This document shows positions 42,075 through 51,156 of a DNA stretch of 64,000 nucleotides, piece after piece. The DNA is from Chryseobacterium sp. FP211-J200 (GTDB taxonomy: Bacteria > Bacteroidota > Bacteroidia > Flavobacteriales > Weeksellaceae). The position numbers and the translations under genes are program-made. The first letter of the stretch is position 1, and the number at the start of each line of letters is the position of its first letter. The DNA lies in contig NZ_LSHB01000025.1 of NCBI RefSeq assembly GCF_001643375.1, positions 1 through 64,000 on the forward strand. The letters run 5' to 3'. The notes under the pieces were generated by a model, which was not told the DNA's origin, ran no database searches, and saw only the letters and a program-made list of their open reading frames with translations.

Positions 42075-42980
42075 TTAATGCTTCCCACCATTCAAAATTT
42101 TATAAATATGCAAAATCCCGGGAAACACTGCATCCATCGATTCTTCCGCGCCTTTTGTAGAACCGGGAAGTGCGATGACCAAAGTGTCGCCAATCATTCC
42201 TGCAACGCTTCTGGAAAGCATAGAATATGGTGTACGTAATTGCCCGTAACTTCTGATGGCTTCGGCAACGCCAGGAATTTCTCTGTCTAAAAGCGGACGA
42301 ACAGCTTCCGGTGTAACGTCTCTTTTTGAAAGTCCAGTTCCGCCAGTAATCATTATTAAGCCGATTCCGTTTTCAACATCAGATTTTATTTTATTTTGAA
42401 TATCTAAAATTTCATCAGGAATAATCACATAATCGTTTATTGTTACATTATTCTTTTCCAAAGATGAAATAATCGCTTTTCCGGCTTTGTCTTCTTTTTT
42501 TCCTGCAAAAATACTGTCGGAACAAACAATAACTGAAGCATTAATTCCTTCTCCTGAATCTTTAATGTCAGATTTCCCACCTTTCTTTTCAATCAATCTG
42601 ATGTTTTTGATTTCGATATTTTTGTCGATGGGTTTCAGCATATCGTACATCGTCAAAGCCACTACAGAAGCCGAATGCATCGCTTCTACTTCTACTCCGG
42701 TTTTGTAAATGGTATGAATTTCAGATGTGATATAAACTTCCAGATTCCTGATTTCAAACTGAATTGAAGCATATTCGACAGGAAGCGGATGACAATCGGG
42801 AATGATGTCGCTGGTTTTTTTCGCTCCGAATAATCCAGCTGTTTTTGACATTTCGAAAACATTTCCTTTAGGAACTTTGTTGTTCACAATCGCATCGATT
42901 GTTTCCTGCGAACTCACGCTGAGAACGGCTTCAGCAATTGCTTTTCTGAGTGTGTTATTTTTATGAGTAATATTAACCAT
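42075..42980 (-). CDS. moaC: Fused MoaC-MoaB/MogA molybdopterin protein
   Basis: 301 aa bifunctional protein. Residues 1-150 are MoaC (MSKTAGLFGAKKTSDIIPDCHPLP, shown in part: KTAGLFGAKKT, IPDCHPLP; then GVEVEAMHSASVVALTMYD), which makes cyclic pyranopterin monophosphate with MoaA. Residues ~155-300 are a MoaB/MogA adenylyltransferase (VIVCSDSIFAGKKEDKAG, LIMITGGTGLSKRDVTPEAV, ALPGSTKGAEESM). Last gene of the Moco/nitrate-reductase operon running from 54.5 kb. Confidence 0.92.
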   Translation of the reverse strand: MVNITHKNNTLRKAIAEAVLSVSSQETIDAIVNNKVPKGNVFEMSKTAGLFGAKKTSDIIPDCHPLPVEYASIQFEIRNLEVYITSEIHTIYKTGVEVEAMHSASVVALTMYDMLKPIDKNIEIKNIRLIEKKGGKSDIKDSGEGINASVIVCSDSIFAGKKEDKAGKAIISSLEKNNVTINDYVIIPDEILDIQNKIKSDVENGIGLIMITGGTGLSKRDVTPEAVRPLLDREIPGVAEAIRSYGQLRTPYSMLSRSVAGMIGDTLVIALPGSTKGAEESMDAVFPGILHIYKILNGGKH

Positions 42981-43037
42981 TATCTACTATTTTTAAATTA
43001 TTTTAATGAATTTGATAAAAATATAAATTGAAAAAAA

Positions 43038-43475
43038 TTACTTATTCTCTTTCCAAGAATGAGATTCGTCTTCCAAAATTTCTTTTCCCCAAAGTGGAAT
43101 TTCTTTCTTGATTCTATCCACCATTTCATCGCACGCATTGATGGCTTCTTTGCGATGTGGCGCAGATGTGAAAACGAAAAGACAAATTTCCCCAACCTTA
43201 ATTTTTCCCAAGGAATGGTAAATATGGGCGCAGGTCAACCCATATTTTGTGATGATCTCTTCACGGATTTCATGGGCTTTTTCGAGCGCCATTTCTTCGT
43301 AAGTTGTAAAATCTATCGCCTGAACTTTTTTGTCATCAATCGCATCTTCACGAATCTGACCTAGGAAAATGCTGTGTCCGCCAATCGTGGTTTTAACGGT
43401 GTGTTTTGTAATACTTTCCGCAACAAAGGTAGGATTGATGGGACCTTCAATAAAGATATTTTTGATTTTTTTCAT
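43038..43475 (-). CDS. moaE: Molybdopterin synthase large subunit MoaE
   Basis: 145 aa from ATG 43475 (MKKIKNIFIEGPIN), which overlaps the moeB stop (ATGA); a longer frame to 43580 reads into moeB and is not used. MoaE features: GGHSIFLGQIREDAI, ICLFVFTSAPHRKEAINACDE and the C-terminal lysine-rich IPLWGKEILED. With MoaD it inserts the dithiolene sulfurs. Confidence 0.93.
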   Translation of the reverse strand: MKKIKNIFIEGPINPTFVAESITKHTVKTTIGGHSIFLGQIREDAIDDKKVQAIDFTTYEEMALEKAHEIREEIITKYGLTCAHIYHSLGKIKVGEICLFVFTSAPHRKEAINACDEMVDRIKKEIPLWGKEILEDESHSWKENK

Positions 43476-44560
43476 TTTAAAATTGATTTTGCTCCGGCTG
43501 GAAAATGCTTGATTTCCTTTTCCGGAAAATGGTTTTTTGCGATTTCTAATGCTTTTTTGCTTCGGATTCCAGATGCGCAAACGAAACAGAGATTTTTATA
43601 GGAATTGAATTGATTTAAATTTTCTTCTAATGAAACTAAAGGAAATTCTAAGATTTTTAATGATAAAATTCTCGGTTGCTCATCGGCTTCTCTCACATCA
43701 ATCAAAATGCTATCCTCTTGATTTAAAAACAATTGAAGCTCTGAAAACGAACTTATTTCATCATTTTTATTAAGATTACAAAACTCGTTATAATCAAAGT
43801 TTTGAAATTCTTCAATAGTTTTTGGTCCCGATTTTTCTTGATTTTCATTAAAATTAATTGTCATTGATTGATAATTTTTGGTATTAAAAATCAATAATTG
43901 GTGAATTAGAGTTTCGGGAGAGCCGGTTATTAATTTGATGACTTCATTCGCCTGAAAAGTCCCGATAACAGCCGAATGCGACGGCAAAACTCCCGCCTCA
44001 TTGCAAGTCGGAACTTCATTTTGATTGGGCGGAATCGGGAAAAGGTCACGATAATTGGTCACTTGATTTTCCTTTTCCACATTAAAAACCGAAACCTGAC
44101 CTTCATCCCGAAAAATCGATGCATAGACCAAAGGTTTTTTCATCAAAAAGCAAGCATCATTCAGTAGATATCGGGTTTTAAAATTGTCGGTGCAATCTAC
44201 AATAATGTCGTAATTTTCAATTAAATGAATAACATTTCCGGTCGTTATGCGCTCATTAAAAATTTCAATTTCGGCTTCGGAATTTCTGTTTTTCAGATGT
44301 TTTTCGGCAACGATAACTTTGGGGAAACCAATATCTTTTTCATCAAACAAAAACTGGCGATGCAGATTTTGAATTTCAACCACATCAAAATCTACAATCC
44401 CGATTTTTCCAATTCCCGAAGAAACCAAAACCTGAAGCGCAGGACAACCCAAACCTCCCGAACCAACCACCAACACAGAAGAATTCAACAATTTATCTTG
44501 CGAAGAAATCCCAAAATCCGGAAGGATGATTTGTCTGTTGTATCTTTCTAAATTCATCAT
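43472..44560 (-). CDS. moeB: MoeB-type adenylyltransferase with rhodanese domain
   Basis: 362 aa. N-terminal E1-like domain (LVVGSGGLGCPALQVLVSSG; DCTDNFKTRYLLND; CNEAGVLPSHSAVIG) that adenylates MoaD. The C-terminal ~95 residues are a rhodanese domain with an active-site cysteine loop (CASGIRSKKA), a sulfur donor arrangement known for MoeBR proteins. Only some zinc-site cysteines of classical MoeB are seen. Between moaD (12 bp) and moaE (overlap). Confidence 0.9.
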   Translation of the reverse strand: MMNLERYNRQIILPDFGISSQDKLLNSSVLVVGSGGLGCPALQVLVSSGIGKIGIVDFDVVEIQNLHRQFLFDEKDIGFPKVIVAEKHLKNRNSEAEIEIFNERITTGNVIHLIENYDIIVDCTDNFKTRYLLNDACFLMKKPLVYASIFRDEGQVSVFNVEKENQVTNYRDLFPIPPNQNEVPTCNEAGVLPSHSAVIGTFQANEVIKLITGSPETLIHQLLIFNTKNYQSMTINFNENQEKSGPKTIEEFQNFDYNEFCNLNKNDEISSFSELQLFLNQEDSILIDVREADEQPRILSLKILEFPLVSLEENLNQFNSYKNLCFVCASGIRSKKALEIAKNHFPEKEIKHFPAGAKSILK

Positions 44561-44571
44561 AATTTTACATT

Positions 44572-44805
44572 TTAACCTCCCGAATATGGCGGTAACAAAG
44601 CAATTTCTGATGGTATGGAAATGATTTTGCTATCGTTTGCTTTCACGCCGTTTACGATAATTAAAAAAGTTGATTCTTTCAATTCTGGGAATTTTTCGAA
44701 GAGTTTTACTTTTAATTCTGAAACAGACGTTACGTTTTCAGAATCCAAATCGTATTCGTTTCCGTTGAAAATATCGGTCAGTTTTCCAAATATTTTTAGT
44801 TTCAT
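44572..44805 (-). CDS. moaD: Molybdopterin synthase small subunit MoaD
   Basis: 77 aa ubiquitin-like protein (MKLKIFGKLTDIFNG) ending in the essential Gly-Gly (LLPPYSGG), which is adenylated by MoeB and thiocarboxylated. Positioned directly before moeB. Confidence 0.93.
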   Translation of the reverse strand: MKLKIFGKLTDIFNGNEYDLDSENVTSVSELKVKLFEKFPELKESTFLIIVNGVKANDSKIISIPSEIALLPPYSGG

Positions 44806-44816
44806 TTTAATTAAAT

Positions 44817-45759
44817 TTAAAAATGATAATTCACTGCTGTGATGAATTTTCTACCCTCTTTTGGATAGAAGTAAGAAAGGTAATAATTTTTGTCAAATAA
44901 ATTTCTAACACCCAAATCGAAGTTGACTCCTTTGACAATATTTACCGATAATTTTGCATTAACCAAGGTAAATTGCGGAGGCGATGTCTTTATCCGCATT
45001 TTGGGAAATAATACTGAATGAATACCCGTCTGTTTTGTTTGGCGTGTAACCGAATTTCGCACTCAATCTCACATCCATAAATTTAGAATTTACCCTTTCC
45101 AATGAAGGTTGTAGCGGAGTTCTGTCAAATTTTCTTGAACTCAGATAATTATCAACGTTCAAAAAAGAAGCAGAACCCATAATGTAAAATTTATCTTGTC
45201 TGGATCCGATGTTGAGCGCCGTGAAATAAGAATTCACACCCGTTCCGTCCGCAAAACCAACGCCCGATTGACCATTAATATCCAAAGCTTTGATAGGTTT
45301 TTTGGATACGATGTTCACAGCTCCACCCATCGTATTTGGCCCATATTGTACAGAAACCAAACCTTTTTCCACAGAAATACTATTAATATCAAAAGTCGTA
45401 AAACGGCTCAAATCAAAATTGCCATGGTAAGGCGTATAAATAGGAATTCCATCAAAAAAAACAGGCGTTCTGAGCGAGTTGAATCCCCTTACCAAAATAC
45501 TTCCCTCATTTATAGCACCTATTTGCGTAATACTCACACCGGACAAAAGATTGACTGCATCTACAACATTCGTTTTATTAAAATCCTTAATCAACTGCGC
45601 ATCAATCTTGTGAATTGGGCCTTCATTTTTTTCTTTTCCCAAGATATTTACTTCCTGGATTTCGTAATAATTATTTAAGGAATCTATCTTAGTTTTTTCC
45701 TGTGCGTACACGTTTAATGATAGCAGAATTGCTCCTGCCACTGCATAATTCTTATTCAT
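44817..45759 (-). pseudogene. TonB-dependent receptor with large internal deletion
   Basis: The 5' part (266 codons) encodes a signal peptide (AVAGAILLSLNVYAQ), a plug domain (IKDFNKTNVVDAVNLLSGV, ILVRGFNSLRTPVFFDGIP, GPNTMGGAVNIVSKKP) and the first barrel strands. Near 44985 the frame changes: PPQFTLVNAKLSVN, VRNLFDKNYYLSYFYPKEGR and the final strand ending in F follow out of frame. About 400 barrel residues are missing, so the gene has suffered an internal deletion. It begins in an ATGA overlap with mobA, suggesting a former role in molybdate or Moco-metal uptake. Confidence 0.8.
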
Positions 45760-46325
45760 TTGTATAAATTGTTGTTGAATATAATTTCTGCATTCCGGAA
45801 GTTTTCCGGCGTATTTATATTTAAAAGCTGATGCTCAAAACTGTCTTCTAAATCGATGTAATGAGCGTTTTGTTGTTCCAGAAAGCTAATCATTCTGAGG
45901 TTTCCGCTTTCGATGGTTTTCTTTAAATCTGTAAGAATAGAAAAAGGATAAATGCCTAAAACCGGATACAATTTTTCGCCAAAACGCACGACATTGATTC
46001 TGTTTTCTATTTTTTTTTGAAGAATATTTTTAATTAAATCTGAAGAAACGAAGGGCATATCGCAACTGCAAACAAAAATATCTTCCTGGCAAAATTCTAA
46101 GGCGGAGCGAATTCCACCAATGGGACCTTTTTGTGTCGTAACATCTTTAATAATACCCTTCGAAATAGGATAATTATTATGATTTCCTGAAATAAAAATC
46201 TCTTCAAAAACAAAAAACAAATTATCGATAACGTGCTGTATCACGGTTTTTCCGCCCAAAATCATCGAGGCTTTATCTTGTCCCATTCTGGAGCTTTTGC
46301 CTCCTGCTAAAATGATGGCTTGCAT
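45756..46325 (-). CDS. mobA: Molybdenum cofactor guanylyltransferase MobA
   Basis: 189 aa nucleotidyltransferase. GTP-binding start ILAGGKSSRMGQDKASM, middle GPIGGIRSALEFC, and metal-binding CSCDMPFVSSDLI. It attaches GMP to Moco to give the bis-MGD form required by NapA/NasA-type nitrate reductases. The stop overlaps the TonB-receptor start. Confidence 0.92.
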   Translation of the reverse strand: MQAIILAGGKSSRMGQDKASMILGGKTVIQHVIDNLFFVFEEIFISGNHNNYPISKGIIKDVTTQKGPIGGIRSALEFCQEDIFVCSCDMPFVSSDLIKNILQKKIENRINVVRFGEKLYPVLGIYPFSILTDLKKTIESGNLRMISFLEQQNAHYIDLEDSFEHQLLNINTPENFRNAEIIFNNNLYK

Positions 46326-46354
46326 TTTATTATTTTATTTAAAATTTTGGAACA

Positions 46355-46681
46355 TCAAAACATCTCATCTTCAGAAAATTTCATAAAACATTCCTCGGCT
46401 GTTTTGAATTTTTTTACAATTTTTTTTCCGTATTCTGTGAGTGAACTTTTTCCGCCGGATTTCCCGCCCGCTTCTTTGATGACGATTTCTTTGGACGAAT
46501 TGGCGTTGATGTCCCGCACAATTCCCCACGCTTTTCGATACGGAATTTTCAAAATTTTTGAAGCTTCTGTGATGGAACCCAACTCATCGATTTGCTCCAA
46601 AAGCCTAGCTCTTCCGATGCCGATTTTCAGTCCGGATTCGGTTTCAATCCAGATTCTGCCTTTGATTTTCAGACTTTCCAT
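46355..46681 (-). CDS. ModE N-terminal-like winged-helix regulator
   Basis: 108 aa winged-helix protein matching only the DNA-binding half of ModE (RARLLEQIDELGSITEASK, IPYRKAWGIVRDIN, GGKSGGKSSLTEYGKKIV). The molybdate-binding TOBE domains are absent, so it may not sense molybdate itself. It overlaps the 3' end of moeA by 13 bp. Possible regulator of Mo genes. Confidence 0.85.
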   Translation of the reverse strand: MESLKIKGRIWIETESGLKIGIGRARLLEQIDELGSITEASKILKIPYRKAWGIVRDINANSSKEIVIKEAGGKSGGKSSLTEYGKKIVKKFKTAEECFMKFSEDEMF

Positions 46682-47865
46682 ATTTTGACTTTTTCTCCGA
46701 TGTTGATTTCTGTTTCGCCTTCAGCAAATTCCACCAGACAGTTGGCTTGTGCTACAGAATCCATTTTATAAGATTCCTGCGCATTGAGAATTTGTACTTT
46801 TCCTTTTGCGTAAAAAGCTTTCAGAAACTGGGTTTGCTCTTTGTTTTTTTTCTTTGCAAAAGATTCTGAAATGCCCAAATCTTGTTCTTCATCAAACTCT
46901 TTTCGTCCAATGCAACCGAGCAAAAACGGCTTCACATATTGATGATAGCAGGAAAAAACAGAAGCTGGATTTCCGGGCAACGCAAAAACAAATTTCTCTT
47001 CAACTTTTCCGAAATACAAAGGTTTTCCGGGTTTTTGTTTGATTTTGTAAAATAATTCTGAAACACCTATTTTTTCCAAAGCGGGTTTCACATAATCATA
47101 ATCTCCTACAGAAATTCCGCCTGTAATCAATAAAACATCCACCGTTTCTAAGCCTTTTTTTATAGCAGAAAAAGTTGCTTCCTCCGTATCTTCAACGTGA
47201 TTAGTGAACGAAAACTGATGATTAATTTCTGCCAAAGCCGATTGAAGGGTGTAGGTGTTAGAATTGTAAATTTCCCCTTCCAGAAGTGGTTTCCCTATTT
47301 CCACCAATTCATTTCCCGTATACAGAAATCCGATTTTTAATTTTTTGTGAACGGCTATTTTCTCAATTCCAAATCCTGCTAAAAACCCGATGACTGCGTG
47401 ATTGACCAACGTATTTTCTTCGATTATTTTTGTTCCGATTTTGGTTTGAGAAGCTTTCAAACGAATATTTTTTTCTTTTGAAATTTCATCATCATTTAAT
47501 TGTATTCTGTCGTCAATTCTGCTTGTTTTTTCCTGCATAATCACGGTATCGACACCATTAGGAATTTTTGCTCCCGTAAAAATGCGCACCGCTTCTCCTC
47601 TACTCAAAATAAAATCGTTTTTGGAAATACCAGCAGGAATGATTTCAGTGACTTTTAACTCTGAAAAATCTTCCAAATCCTCAAATCGAAATCCGTAACC
47701 ATCCATCGCAGAATTGTCGAAAGACGGAACATCTAATGTTGCAAAAATCGGTTCTGAGGTGTAAGAACCTTGTGCATCTAAAATTGGGAGCGTCACTTTT
47801 TCTGTACGGAAAATTTGTGTTTCTATTATTTTTTTAGCTTCGGAAACGGAGATGTAATGGTTCAT
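46669..47865 (-). CDS. moeA: Molybdopterin molybdenumtransferase MoeA
   Basis: 398 aa, full length. Hallmarks: FDNSAMDGYGFRFED, GEAVRIFTGAKIPNGVDTVIMQE (first part shown as EAVRIFTGAKIPNG), LLITGGISVGDYDYVK and FALPGNPASVFSCYHQYV. Inserts molybdate into adenylated molybdopterin. Same operon as its neighbours, 64 bp after the lipoprotein gene. Confidence 0.94.
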   Translation of the reverse strand: MNHYISVSEAKKIIETQIFRTEKVTLPILDAQGSYTSEPIFATLDVPSFDNSAMDGYGFRFEDLEDFSELKVTEIIPAGISKNDFILSRGEAVRIFTGAKIPNGVDTVIMQEKTSRIDDRIQLNDDEISKEKNIRLKASQTKIGTKIIEENTLVNHAVIGFLAGFGIEKIAVHKKLKIGFLYTGNELVEIGKPLLEGEIYNSNTYTLQSALAEINHQFSFTNHVEDTEEATFSAIKKGLETVDVLLITGGISVGDYDYVKPALEKIGVSELFYKIKQKPGKPLYFGKVEEKFVFALPGNPASVFSCYHQYVKPFLLGCIGRKEFDEEQDLGISESFAKKKNKEQTQFLKAFYAKGKVQILNAQESYKMDSVAQANCLVEFAEGETEINIGEKVKIWKV

Positions 47866-47929
47866 TTTTGATGAGTGTTGAATGTTTGATGATGGAAGTC
47901 TTAAAGGTCATTTCTTACACAATTTCGAA

Positions 47930-48538
47930 TTATTTCACGCGGGTTACTTCGATGCTTTTCAGCCATTTGACATGGCGTGGACCGGTTTTGGCATCAGTCA
48001 TACTTACTAAAATCATTTCTCCTTTTTCTTTCAGCGGTTTTCCGTTTTGCTCAAATAATACAAATACTTTTTCGCCAGTCGGATTGTTGAATAATTCTGC
48101 CCAAGAAAATGTGGCTTTGTAATCGTCTGAAGCTCTTGCAACAATGTAGAAATTGCGGTCTTTATGCTCTTGTTGTGCGATTTTTGCTTTTTCCAAAATG
48201 TCGGTTAGCAAAACTCCTTTTGTAGATTCTATGCTGTCTTTGGTCAATCCTGTCTGGCAAACAATTTTGAAATCGTTGAGTTCTACGACTTTCATTTTTT
48301 TCAAAGAATCGACCGTTAAAGTCAATGGTGTTACGACATCCCCTGTTACTTTTATTTCTTTACTCACATATTTTAAATCATCTTTCTCGTCGTGTTTGTG
48401 GTTTTCTTTTTCTTCAGAATGTTTTTGAGAAGTTTTTGCAGAATTATCGTTCGCTGTATTGGTTGCTTCAGATTTTTTGCATTGTAACATTGTGATTGCA
48501 ATCATCACAATCGTAATCAAATTGGATAATTTTTTCAT
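47930..48538 (-). CDS. Lipoprotein with sulfite-oxidase-like Moco fold
   Basis: 202 aa. Lipoprotein signal (MLQCKKSEA), a His/Lys/Glu-rich linker (KHSEEKENHKHDEKDD), then a ~130 residue domain (VTGDVVTPLTLTVDSLKKM, FKIVCQTGLTKDSI, MILVSMTDAKTGPRHVKWL) resembling a minimal oxidoreductase-molybdopterin-binding (SUOX) fold with one central cysteine. It lies between moaA and moeA in the Moco operon. Could be a periplasmic Moco protein or a degenerate relative; the substrate is unknown. Confidence 0.7.
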   Translation of the reverse strand: MKKLSNLITIVMIAITMLQCKKSEATNTANDNSAKTSQKHSEEKENHKHDEKDDLKYVSKEIKVTGDVVTPLTLTVDSLKKMKVVELNDFKIVCQTGLTKDSIESTKGVLLTDILEKAKIAQQEHKDRNFYIVARASDDYKATFSWAELFNNPTGEKVFVLFEQNGKPLKEKGEMILVSMTDAKTGPRHVKWLKSIEVTRVK

Positions 48539-48608
48539 TGGTAATTACTAATGAATTGTTTGAAATCTTATGGTTATGTTTTTTTTATCCTATCGGTTGG
48601 CAAAATTT

Positions 48609-49607
48609 TTATCCGCCAATTTTTATCATACTTCTGTTGATGATTTTCTGGTTGTTTACATTTTCCATTTCGGAGAACTGTCCGCCTTTTTCTTTGTGTT
48701 TTTTGATGATTCCGAGTTGGATAAGTTCGGTTAAATTTTCATTATTTCTAAAAGATTTTAACAAATCGAATTCATCGGCACCAAACAAACAGTTTTTCAT
48801 TTTTCCGTCAGATGTGATACGGATTCGATTGCAACCAGCGCAAAAGGAGTTGCTCATTGTAGAAATCAAACCAAAGACACCTTTACTTTCTTTATTAATT
48901 CTGTATTTTCTGGAGGTATCACTCTTGCCGTCTGCCACCTTTTCGTAAGTGAAATGTTCTGAAACCAAGGTGAGCATTTCTGAAATGGGAATGACTTTAT
49001 TTTTCTCCCAAGAATTTCCTGTAAATGGCATAAATTCTATAAACCTCAACTCTATGGGATAATGATGAGAGAGTGCGATAAATTCAGGGATTTCGTCCTC
49101 ATTGAAACCTCGCATCACAACAACATTTAGTTTTACATTGAATCCACGTTTTATGCTTTCTTTGATATTGTCCCAAACCGTTTGAAAAAGGTCTCTTTTC
49201 GTTATGTATTTAAATTTTTCCCGATCAAGAGAATCGATGCTGATATTGAGATTTCTGACGCCACATTTCTCAAATAAATCAAAATATTTATGAAGCAAAA
49301 CGCCGTTAGTTGTAATTCCAATACGCGCATCCAAGGTAGAAATTCGTTGAATAATGGTTTCAAAATCGGTTCTTACCAAAGGCTCGCCACCTGTAATTCT
49401 GATTTTATTGATATTAAATTGTTGAACGAAAATTTTAGAAATTTCGAAAATTTCCTGACTGTTCATCAACTCGATGGAAGGTGTACTTTTGAACGGTTCA
49501 TCGGGCATACAATACAGACATCGGAAATTGCAACTATCGGTAATCGAGAGTCGGAGATAATCGTGTTTTCGCCCGAAGGAATCGAGTAAATCAGTAGGCT
49601 TTGTCAT
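48609..49607 (-). CDS. moaA: GTP 3',8-cyclase MoaA
   Basis: 332 aa from ATG 49607 (MTKPTDLLDSFGRKHDYL), overlapping the DUF6755 gene by 17 bp; an ATG at 49658 would overlap more and adds an unlikely N-terminus. Radical-SAM cluster DSCNFRCLYCMPDEP, GGEPLVRTDFE, and the C-terminal second cluster CAGCNRIRITSDGKMKNCLFG. First step of Moco synthesis with MoaC. Confidence 0.95.
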   Translation of the reverse strand: MTKPTDLLDSFGRKHDYLRLSITDSCNFRCLYCMPDEPFKSTPSIELMNSQEIFEISKIFVQQFNINKIRITGGEPLVRTDFETIIQRISTLDARIGITTNGVLLHKYFDLFEKCGVRNLNISIDSLDREKFKYITKRDLFQTVWDNIKESIKRGFNVKLNVVVMRGFNEDEIPEFIALSHHYPIELRFIEFMPFTGNSWEKNKVIPISEMLTLVSEHFTYEKVADGKSDTSRKYRINKESKGVFGLISTMSNSFCAGCNRIRITSDGKMKNCLFGADEFDLLKSFRNNENLTELIQLGIIKKHKEKGGQFSEMENVNNQKIINRSMIKIGG

Positions 49608-49875
49608 CGTTTTCGGCTTCTGAATTTTTGATTTGTCCGGTCGGAACATCGGGTACATATCTCAAAAAGAAAATGGTACAGAGAAATATCACAACAGAAC
49701 CGATTGCGGAATACCACGCAAAATCGATATGTTCTTTGTCTAAAGCTTTGTTGATGGTTCCAAACAAAAGCCACATCTGCATACTGACCAACAATATGTA
49801 AATGCTGATGATGGCAACCAACATTTCGTTGACGCGGAAGGTTACTTTTTTGATGGGTTTCTTTCGTATTGACAT
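49591..49875 (-). CDS. DUF6755 family membrane protein
   Basis: 94 aa with two membrane helices (MLVAIISIYILLVSMQMWLLF and WYSAIGSVVIFLCTIFFL, first shown up to 20 residues as LVAIISIYILLVSMQMW). Probably a small accessory subunit of the nitrate reductase complex, given its place between the Rieske gene and moaA. Function not known. Confidence 0.75.
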   Translation of the reverse strand: MSIRKKPIKKVTFRVNEMLVAIISIYILLVSMQMWLLFGTINKALDKEHIDFAWYSAIGSVVIFLCTIFFLRYVPDVPTGQIKNSEAENDDKAY

Positions 49876-49917
49876 TTTGTTATTTTTAAAGTTTATTTAG
49901 AACCTTCGAATGATTGC

Positions 49918-50025
49918 AACCCGGCTTGAACCGAGCTCTTTTTGTGAATTTTAACTTGGGAAAAGCCTCGGGAAATTTGCAAAAAAGCGGGGACTTAAGA
50001 CGGAAATAGTTGCCAAATTAAATAT
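49918..50025. repeat. Intergenic repeat copy B
   Basis: Same ordered blocks as 39166-39248 (CTTGAACCGAG, CTCTTTTTGT, CAAAAAAGCGGGGACT, GACGGAAATAG, TTGCC). A third partial copy is at 37134-37180 (AAAAAAGCGGGAACTGAAGAC). Copy B fills the 154 bp gap between the Rieske and DUF6755 genes inside an otherwise tightly spaced operon. Confidence 0.55.
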
Positions 50026-50029
50026 CGTT

Positions 50030-50557
50030 TTATCCGTGACCGTTTGTTTCCTTGGCTTCTTTGATGAAATCTGTCACGAAAATTTTATCTTCTTTGATAA
50101 CAACCGTCAATTGTGGAAGCGGTCTTGGTGGCGGACCTTGAATGACAGAACCATCATCCGGATTGAAAAAACCATGATGACAAGGACATTCTATCACTTT
50201 TTCATCGTGATTGTATAGGACAGAACACGAAAGATGCGTGCATTTTTGCTCGAAAACTTTCCATTTGTCTTCGGCTAATCTGATGAGCATATAGGGATTT
50301 CTGTGGTCTTCGTTGATGTAGAAAGTCCGCATACCACCAACATTGAGGTCGGTGGTCAATCCCACGAAATATTCGCCGAGTTTTTCCTCTTTTTTGAAAT
50401 GATTGAACACCGGAATCGCAACATTTGCCAATGCTAAAGTCCCAGAGAAAAAGGTGATGAGTTTGATGAATTCTTTGCGGGAAACGTAGGCTGCTTCTCG
50501 TTTTTTGATGGGAAAATCGGCTTTCCAGGCGGGGATTTTTTTATTATCTTCTGACAT
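50030..50557 (-). CDS. Rieske 2Fe-2S protein
   Basis: 175 aa. One N-terminal membrane anchor (IKLITFFSGTLALANVAIPV) preceded by basic residues; then a Rieske fold with both ligand loops, CTHLSCSVLY and CPCHHGFFNPDDGS. Positioned after the 4Fe-4S subunit gene. Electron transfer between quinol and the nitrate reductase or a periplasmic carrier is likely; Rieske subunits are not part of canonical Nar or Nap. Confidence 0.9.
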   Translation of the reverse strand: MSEDNKKIPAWKADFPIKKREAAYVSRKEFIKLITFFSGTLALANVAIPVFNHFKKEEKLGEYFVGLTTDLNVGGMRTFYINEDHRNPYMLIRLAEDKWKVFEQKCTHLSCSVLYNHDEKVIECPCHHGFFNPDDGSVIQGPPPRPLPQLTVVIKEDKIFVTDFIKEAKETNGHG

Positions 50558-50567
50558 TGTATTATGA

Positions 50568-51143
50568 TTAAAAAACTTTTAATTCTTCGCTGCCTTTCGG
50601 CATCATGATATTCACTTTGGTATTCACGACTTCTTTCCCGAAAATAAAGCGGTTGACAGGTGAACTGTTTGGTCTTTTCTTCGCCACATTTTCTCTGGTA
50701 TCAAAGGTTAATGCGCCACTCGGACAAACTGTTGCACACATTGGCTTGAGTCCAGTACTTGTTCTATCGTAGCACATATTGCATTTCATCATCAACATTG
50801 CGCTTTGATCCGGAATCTGTGGAACGCCGAACGGACAACCGATGACGCAATTGGCACAACCGATGCATTTGGAAGTATCTGCTGTGTGCACGATTCCGTA
50901 TTCATCTTTTGTGATTGCGTCTGCCGGACAAACGTTTGCGCAAATAGGGTCTTCGCAGTGCATACAAACCTGAACTGTAGTCTGAATCGTCTCTGCTCTG
51001 TCAACATAATGAATATGAATCATTGAGGTTTCTCCGTTGGTTTCACACTCTGCACAAGCCATCTCGCACGCGTGACAGCCAATGCATCGCTGCATATCCA
51101 CGAAGAACTCCATATCATTAAATTTTTCAAATTGCTCCGCCAT
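50568..51143 (-). CDS. 4Fe-4S ferredoxin-type electron transfer subunit
   Basis: 191 aa of the NrfC/DmsB/NarH-like type with four cysteine clusters: CIGCHACEMACAECE, CEDPICANVCPADAI, CIGCANCVIGCPFG and CNMCYDR ... CATVCPSGAL. No signal peptide, so it should face the cytoplasm. Electron relay from the membrane cytochrome b to the molybdoprotein. 13 bp after the catalytic gene. Confidence 0.92.
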   Translation of the reverse strand: MAEQFEKFNDMEFFVDMQRCIGCHACEMACAECETNGETSMIHIHYVDRAETIQTTVQVCMHCEDPICANVCPADAITKDEYGIVHTADTSKCIGCANCVIGCPFGVPQIPDQSAMLMMKCNMCYDRTSTGLKPMCATVCPSGALTFDTRENVAKKRPNSSPVNRFIFGKEVVNTKVNIMMPKGSEELKVF

Positions 51144-51156
51144 AATTTTTTAAAAT

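Noticed and set aside
43476-43580. N-terminal extension of MoaE
   Set aside because: It reads antiphase through the moeB 3' end; the ATG at 43475 gives the standard N-terminus and an ATGA overlap.
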